From NCBI GenBank assembly GCA_031283395.1, contig JAITBV010000111.1:1-8247 (forward strand): DNA of 8,247 nucleotides, given 5' to 3'. Shown piece after piece: positions 5,601 to 8,247 of the stretch. A program made the position numbers and the translations under genes. A model generated the notes under the pieces. The model worked only from the letters and a program-made list of their open reading frames with translations. It was not told the origin of the DNA and did no database searches. Each line of letters begins with the position of its first letter. Position 1 is the stretch's first letter. Source of the stretch: Candidatus Adiutrix sp. Its GTDB lineage: Bacteria; Desulfobacterota; Desulfarculia; Adiutricales; Adiutricaceae.

Positions 5601-8043
5601 CGCGGGATATGTGCGGGATCTGCGCGAACACAAACAGATGATGAAGGAGATCGAGCGGCGGGGCAGTCTCCTGGACGCGGTGAACCAAGCGGCCGCCATC
5701 CTCTTGAAGTCGGAAGCCGACGAATTCGAGCGAAACGTGAGTCGATGCATGGGCCTGATGGGCGAAGCCGTAGGCGTGGACCGCGTATGCATATGGAAAA
5801 ACAGCATTAAGGATGATCGGCTGTGCTGCACCCAGATCTACGAGTGGCTGGGCGATGCCGTGTCCCAGATGAACAACGAAAGGACCATGGATATACCATA
5901 CGAGGAAAACATACCCGGTTGGGAGGAAAAACTGTCCCGGGGCGAATGCCTCACCAGCCTGGTGCGCGATATGTCGCCGCGGGAGCAGGCGCAGCTTTTC
6001 CAGCAGGACATACGGTCCATCTTTGTGGCGCCGCTGTTCGTTCGCGATCAATTCTGGGGTTTCATCGGTTTTGACGATTGCCACCGGGACCGGACGTTTT
6101 CCGAAACCGAGCAGGCTATCCTGCGTTCAGGCGGCCTTTTGATAGCCAACGCCCTCTTGCGCAACGAAAACGTCAGGGAAATGATCCGGCTCCAGGCTGA
6201 CCTGGAAAACGCGCTGAGGCAGGCCCGGGAGGCCAACAACGCCAAGAGCAGGTTCCTGGCCAGCATGAGCCATGAAATGCGCACCCCCCTTAACGCCATC
6301 ATCGGTCTGTCCGAATTGGCCCTGGAATCCGAAGAGGCGGAAAGTGCCAACCCGAACCTTGAAAACATCCACAATGCCGGCCTGACCCTCCTGTCCACGG
6401 TCAATGATATCCTGGACATTTCCAAGATAGAGGCGGGAAAATTCGAGCTGGTCCCCGCCGAATACGACATCCCCAGTCTCATCAATGACGCCATCACCCA
6501 ATGCATCATGCACATTGACGAAAAGCCGATCAGTTTCATCCTGGATATAGACGGGAACCTGCCCGCGCGCCTCTGCGGCGACGAATTGAGGATCAAGCAG
6601 ATTTTCAACAATCTGTTGTCCAACGCCTTCAAATATACCAGGGAAGGGACGGTGGAACTGAGCATGAGCTGCGCCCGGCAGGGCGATGCGGTCTGGATGA
6701 CCCTCCGCGTCCGGGACACCGGCATCGGCATCCGGCCCGAGGATTTCGACCGGCTGTTCGCCGAATACATCCAGCTTGACCAAAACTCAAACCGCCAAAT
6801 AGGAGGAACCGGACTGGGACTCCCCATAACCAAAAAACTGGCCGAGATGATGGACGGCTCGGTCACGGCGGAAAGCGAATACGGGAAAGGCAGCATTTTC
6901 ACAGTGAAGTTCCGCCAGAAATTCGTGTCCGACGAAGTGATCGGCCCGTTCGTGGCGAACAGCCTGAAAAACTTCCGCTACCTTGAGCAAAGACGCCACC
7001 AGAACGCCCGGCTGGTGCGCCTGAAGCTGCCCTACGCGCGGGTGCTGGTGGTGGACGATGTGGCGACCAATCTTGACGTGGCCAGGGGCATGATGAAGCC
7101 CTACGGTATGCGGATCGACTGCGTGACCAGCGGCCAGGCGGCCATCGAGGCCCTGCGGGATGAAACGATCCGCTACAACGCCGTGTTCATGGACCACATG
7201 ATGCCCGGGATGGACGGCCTGGAAGCCGCCAGGATCATCCGGGAGGAAATAGGCACCGAATACGCTCGCGACATACCCCTGATAGCCCTTACGGCCAACG
7301 CCATTGTCGGGAACGAGGCTATGTTCCTGAGCCGCGGTTTCCAGGCTTTTCTGTCCAAGCCCATAGAAATGGGCCGCTTGGATGCCGTTATCCGGCAATG
7401 GGTGCGGGACAAAAAATTTGAAGACAACGAAACCCCCGGCCAATGGCCGGAAAAAACCGCGGTGCCCTTCCCCGGCCAGGTGGAGGGCATCGATCTGCAA
7501 AAGGGGTTTGAGCGTTTCGACTGCGACCTGGATTCCTTCATGGAGGTCCTGCGCTCTTACGCCACCAACACCCGGCCGCTCCTGGAAGCCGCCAGGAAGG
7601 TCAGCGAGGAAAATTTGGCGGACTACGCCGTTATCGTCCACGGCATAAAGGGATCAAGCCGGGGCATCAGCGCGTACCTGGCCGGGGACCAGGCCGAAGT
7701 CCTGGAAAAGGCGGCCCAGGAGGGCGACATCGGCTTTGTGACGGCCCACAACACCGCCTTTATAGAAGCCCTTGAAAAACTGCTGGTCGGCCTGGAAAGC
7801 CTCATCCGCCGAACGGATCTCCAGAAACCCAAAAAGGACAAGCCGGACAGCCTGGCGCTGAAAAAACTCCTGTCCGCCTGCGAGGCCTATGACATGGACG
7901 CGGTGGACGCGGCCCTGGCCGAAATCGAAGCCTTTGAATACGAAGCCGACGAGGGCCTGGCGGCTTGGCTGCGGGAAAACGTGGACCGCATGAATCTCAC
8001 ACAAATAAAAGAGAAACTTTCAGCCTTGGACCTGACAATATAG
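2620..8043 (+). CDS. Membrane hybrid sensor histidine kinase: dCache-HAMP-(GAF-PAS)x2-GAF-HisKA-HATPase-REC-Hpt
   Basis: This 1807-residue inner-membrane sensor kinase autophosphorylates and runs an internal His-Asp-His phosphorelay. Approximate order: TM1 (20-40); extracytoplasmic double-Cache-like sensor (about 45-310, with VWYYE at 152-156 and a following WINHKV strand); TM2 (315-333); HAMP (335-390); GAF1 (406-572); PAS1 (583-702); GAF2 (713-880); PAS2 (887-1008); GAF3 (1017-1182); a coiled coil; HisKA (SMSHEMRTPLN, His1218); HATPase_c (N box N1331/N1335, G1 DTGIGI 1366-1371, G2 GGTGLGL 1395-1401); REC (D1479/D1480, phospho-acceptor D1525, K1580); Hpt (HGIKGSSRGISA, His1674); and a helical tail (1740-1807). 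All catalytic residues are present. I chose ATG 2620 because AAAGGGGA (2603-2610) lies 9 nt upstream; ATG 2578 in the same frame lacks one and overlaps the promoter. The ligand is unknown. No output domain or partner regulator lies in the window, so a regulator encoded elsewhere is expected. Confidence 0.93.
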   Translation: MSHAESKKYKSVIATRARNINIVLFALGLSIMTAIAFMIVKDINNEASLSLAGSHSVAAAKEFYVYISRYLDLAQKASSSKAVTTWFGDEENPAKKAAAHDEMLDYFGQLPSARLYLAIHGSLNEYVVESGTSLKDMLPYDRLDPADDENNVWYYECLVAKNDYVLKIDYDKLTREWRLWINHKVMTDGNYEGIFCAGLPLEALLRNMFWQYDAKSLKGYVIDKNGVIQLDSSFPEAFRETNKTHIQNESSDPAFALAIDSYLEKISGLFDRQSRPEVLRLAEGPYGYASVAPIDMTDWSVVVFFNSDPLFGVKNILPLSLALLFALLLYVGARDFLIGRLVFTPLNRLIKSVAETGPDGADIFGRDRDDEIGELARTIQDAGEHLRAYNADLLHATGSRQRQARLLHAVNGMAAVLLAAADDEKFEASLLEGMELMGLCVDVDRVYIWKNEIINDALYYVRQGVWRRASSREDKTVHPGMRFPYSRNPEWEEKFLRGECVNGPLSGLTLNEQDILRPFGIKSALMIPVHLQGHLWGFVSFDDCHQERTFTEDEISILRSGSLMMVNALNRHEQTHKIRLAHEHTKVILDTMPFMCHLWGRDLKLFECNEESVKAFKVKDKFDFLSHFFDFSPEYQPDGRLSSDKAAESLNKAFKDGRHTVEWMHQAADGTPMPFEITFVRLNYGDDYAVAAYGRDLREHRQMMNEIERRDSLLHTVNRTAAVLLAPADEIAFEASLLEGMEIIGRYVDVDRICIWRNETINGVFGYVNQFHWLNDTGPWKKPVAFRPYRDLPGWESKFLRNEYLNGPISGLGGQEQAILGPQDVKTLLAIPLHWQNQFYGFFSFDDCRRERAFTEDEVDILRSAGLMLVSALVRQEQAAKIREAHERANLLLNAMPFIAQLWDKDGRLFDCSEEAVTRFNLKDKQEFIDRFSDLSPKYQPDGRLSSEMVERHLAEAFENSKCVFEWTHQLLDGTPIPSEITMVRVGFEGDYALAGYVRDLREHKQMMKEIERRGSLLDAVNQAAAILLKSEADEFERNVSRCMGLMGEAVGVDRVCIWKNSIKDDRLCCTQIYEWLGDAVSQMNNERTMDIPYEENIPGWEEKLSRGECLTSLVRDMSPREQAQLFQQDIRSIFVAPLFVRDQFWGFIGFDDCHRDRTFSETEQAILRSGGLLIANALLRNENVREMIRLQADLENALRQAREANNAKSRFLASMSHEMRTPLNAIIGLSELALESEEAESANPNLENIHNAGLTLLSTVNDILDISKIEAGKFELVPAEYDIPSLINDAITQCIMHIDEKPISFILDIDGNLPARLCGDELRIKQIFNNLLSNAFKYTREGTVELSMSCARQGDAVWMTLRVRDTGIGIRPEDFDRLFAEYIQLDQNSNRQIGGTGLGLPITKKLAEMMDGSVTAESEYGKGSIFTVKFRQKFVSDEVIGPFVANSLKNFRYLEQRRHQNARLVRLKLPYARVLVVDDVATNLDVARGMMKPYGMRIDCVTSGQAAIEALRDETIRYNAVFMDHMMPGMDGLEAARIIREEIGTEYARDIPLIALTANAIVGNEAMFLSRGFQAFLSKPIEMGRLDAVIRQWVRDKKFEDNETPGQWPEKTAVPFPGQVEGIDLQKGFERFDCDLDSFMEVLRSYATNTRPLLEAARKVSEENLADYAVIVHGIKGSSRGISAYLAGDQAEVLEKAAQEGDIGFVTAHNTAFIEALEKLLVGLESLIRRTDLQKPKKDKPDSLALKKLLSACEAYDMDAVDAALAEIEAFEYEADEGLAAWLRENVDRMNLTQIKEKLSALDLTI
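3835..6165 (+). repeat. In-frame GAF-PAS cassette repeated two and a half times inside the kinase gene
   Basis: Unit 1 (3835-4755, 921 bp) and unit 2 (4756-5667, 912 bp) each encode GAF plus PAS; unit 3 (5668 to about 6165) has only GAF and then enters HisKA. Shared landmarks are LL(H/D)xVN at each unit start, VDVDR-x-x-IW, SFDDC or GFDDC before (T/S)E-x-E, YQPDGRLSS in both PAS domains, and the unit-closing RDLREH(R/K)QMM. Units 1 and 2 are similar at the DNA level too: the 27-nt stretches beginning at 3898 and 4819 differ at one base, exactly 921 bp apart. Unit 3 is the most diverged GAF. Confidence 0.88.
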
Positions 8044-8089
8044 TGATTTCATGGATATTATTCCCAAAATCGTTGGTCTTTCGGCTTTC

Positions 8090-8149
8090 AGGAAAAGTCA
8101 AAAAAATGTTAAGAAACTCCTTGACAAGAGATAGGTGAGTTGTTATATT
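8090..8149 (+). promoter_or_regulatory. Strong rRNA-type promoter with upstream A-rich element
   Basis: TTGACA (8121-8126, full consensus), an exact 17-nt spacer and TATATT (8144-8149, one mismatch) form the best promoter in the window. An A-rich stretch at about 8090-8117, including seven consecutive A, resembles an UP element. Transcription would begin near 8156. The boxA-like element 30 nt later suggests a rRNA operon. This is one promoter; a second further upstream is not evident. Confidence 0.75.
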
Positions 8150-8155
8150 CGGCAA

Positions 8156-8247
8156 TTACCCGCCCCGGAAAGGGGTTTGTAGTAGAGATCTTTGAAAACT
8201 AAACAGCGGACAGACAAAGGCGAGCGAATGAAATGGGCCCGGCCATC
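8156..8247 (+). other. Leader of a rRNA operon (16S gene expected just beyond the right edge)
   Basis: Within the transcribed leader, CCCC-GGAAA-GGGG (8163-8175) forms a short hairpin. It is followed by GATCTTTGAAAACT (8187-8200), a close match to the boxA antitermination element found before 16S rRNA genes in many Firmicutes and deltaproteobacteria. The remaining 47 nt has no convincing open frame with a ribosome binding site, and the 16S 5' consensus (AGAGTTTGATC) is not reached. The rRNA assignment rests on the promoter plus boxA. A tRNA or other stable-RNA operon is the main alternative. Confidence 0.65.
8187..8200 (+). promoter_or_regulatory. boxA-like antitermination element
   Basis: GATCTTTGAAAACT closely matches boxA (TGTTCTTTGAAAACT-like), the NusB-NusE binding site in rRNA leaders that prevents Rho-dependent termination. 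It lies about 31 nt after the predicted transcription start, after a short hairpin, in the expected order for such leaders. Confidence 0.65.

Noticed and set aside
8163..8179. Intrinsic terminator (CCCC-GGAAA-GGGG followed by TTTGT)
   Set aside because: The stem is only 4 bp, the T run is interrupted, and it lies just downstream of a strong promoter and before boxA, where leader hairpins are normal.
1..8247. CRISPR arrays, insertion sequences, tRNA genes, phage or defence genes
   Set aside because: I saw no short regularly spaced repeats, transposase motifs, terminal inverted repeats or tRNA-like cloverleaf sequence; the only repeats are domain duplications within genes.

Overview
This window looks like a chromosomal segment of a GC-rich, probably anaerobic or microaerophilic bacterium. 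A deltaproteobacterium (Desulfobacterota) is my best guess. The reasons are a RecO with a GRRSRRRFGG-type N-terminal segment, bacteriohemerythrins, a very large Cache/GAF/PAS hybrid histidine kinase, and a rRNA-type leader with a GATCTTTGAAAACT boxA. The phylum assignment is an inference; no 16S sequence is present.

Layout, left to right. (1) Positions 1-506, minus strand: the 5' part of ftsH, the membrane AAA+ zinc protease, starting at a TTG codon and running off the left edge before the Walker A motif. A good sigma70-type promoter (TTGAAA-17-TATATT, 600-628) drives it. (2) Positions 657-1442, plus strand: recO, divergent from ftsH, with an ambiguous non-ATG start. (3) Positions 1473-2420, minus strand, convergent with recO: a double-domain bacteriohemerythrin with both diiron sites complete. 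A run of nine C on the coding strand lies in the linker between the domains. (4) Positions 2421-2619: an AT-rich divergent control region with overlapping -35 elements for the two flanking genes and a perfect 16-bp palindrome in the hemerythrin leader. (5) Positions 2620-8043, plus strand: one 1807-residue membrane-bound hybrid histidine kinase, TM-dCache-TM-HAMP-(GAF-PAS)x2-GAF-HisKA-HATPase-REC-Hpt plus a helical tail. (6) Positions 8044-8247: a strong promoter (TTGACA-17-TATATT), a small GC hairpin and a boxA-like element. This is very probably the leader of a rRNA operon whose 16S gene begins just beyond the right edge.

How the genes relate: ftsH and recO are housekeeping genes. The hemerythrin and the hybrid kinase are transcribed divergently from about 200 bp. 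Hemerythrins bind O2 or NO, and the kinase is a complete phosphorelay up to Hpt but has no output domain, so this may be a sensing pair. That link is inferred from position only. I see no mobile element, CRISPR array, tRNA gene or defence system. The most unusual signals are the homopolymer tract between the hemerythrin domains, where a one-base slip in either direction removes the second domain, and the repeated GAF-PAS cassette in the kinase.
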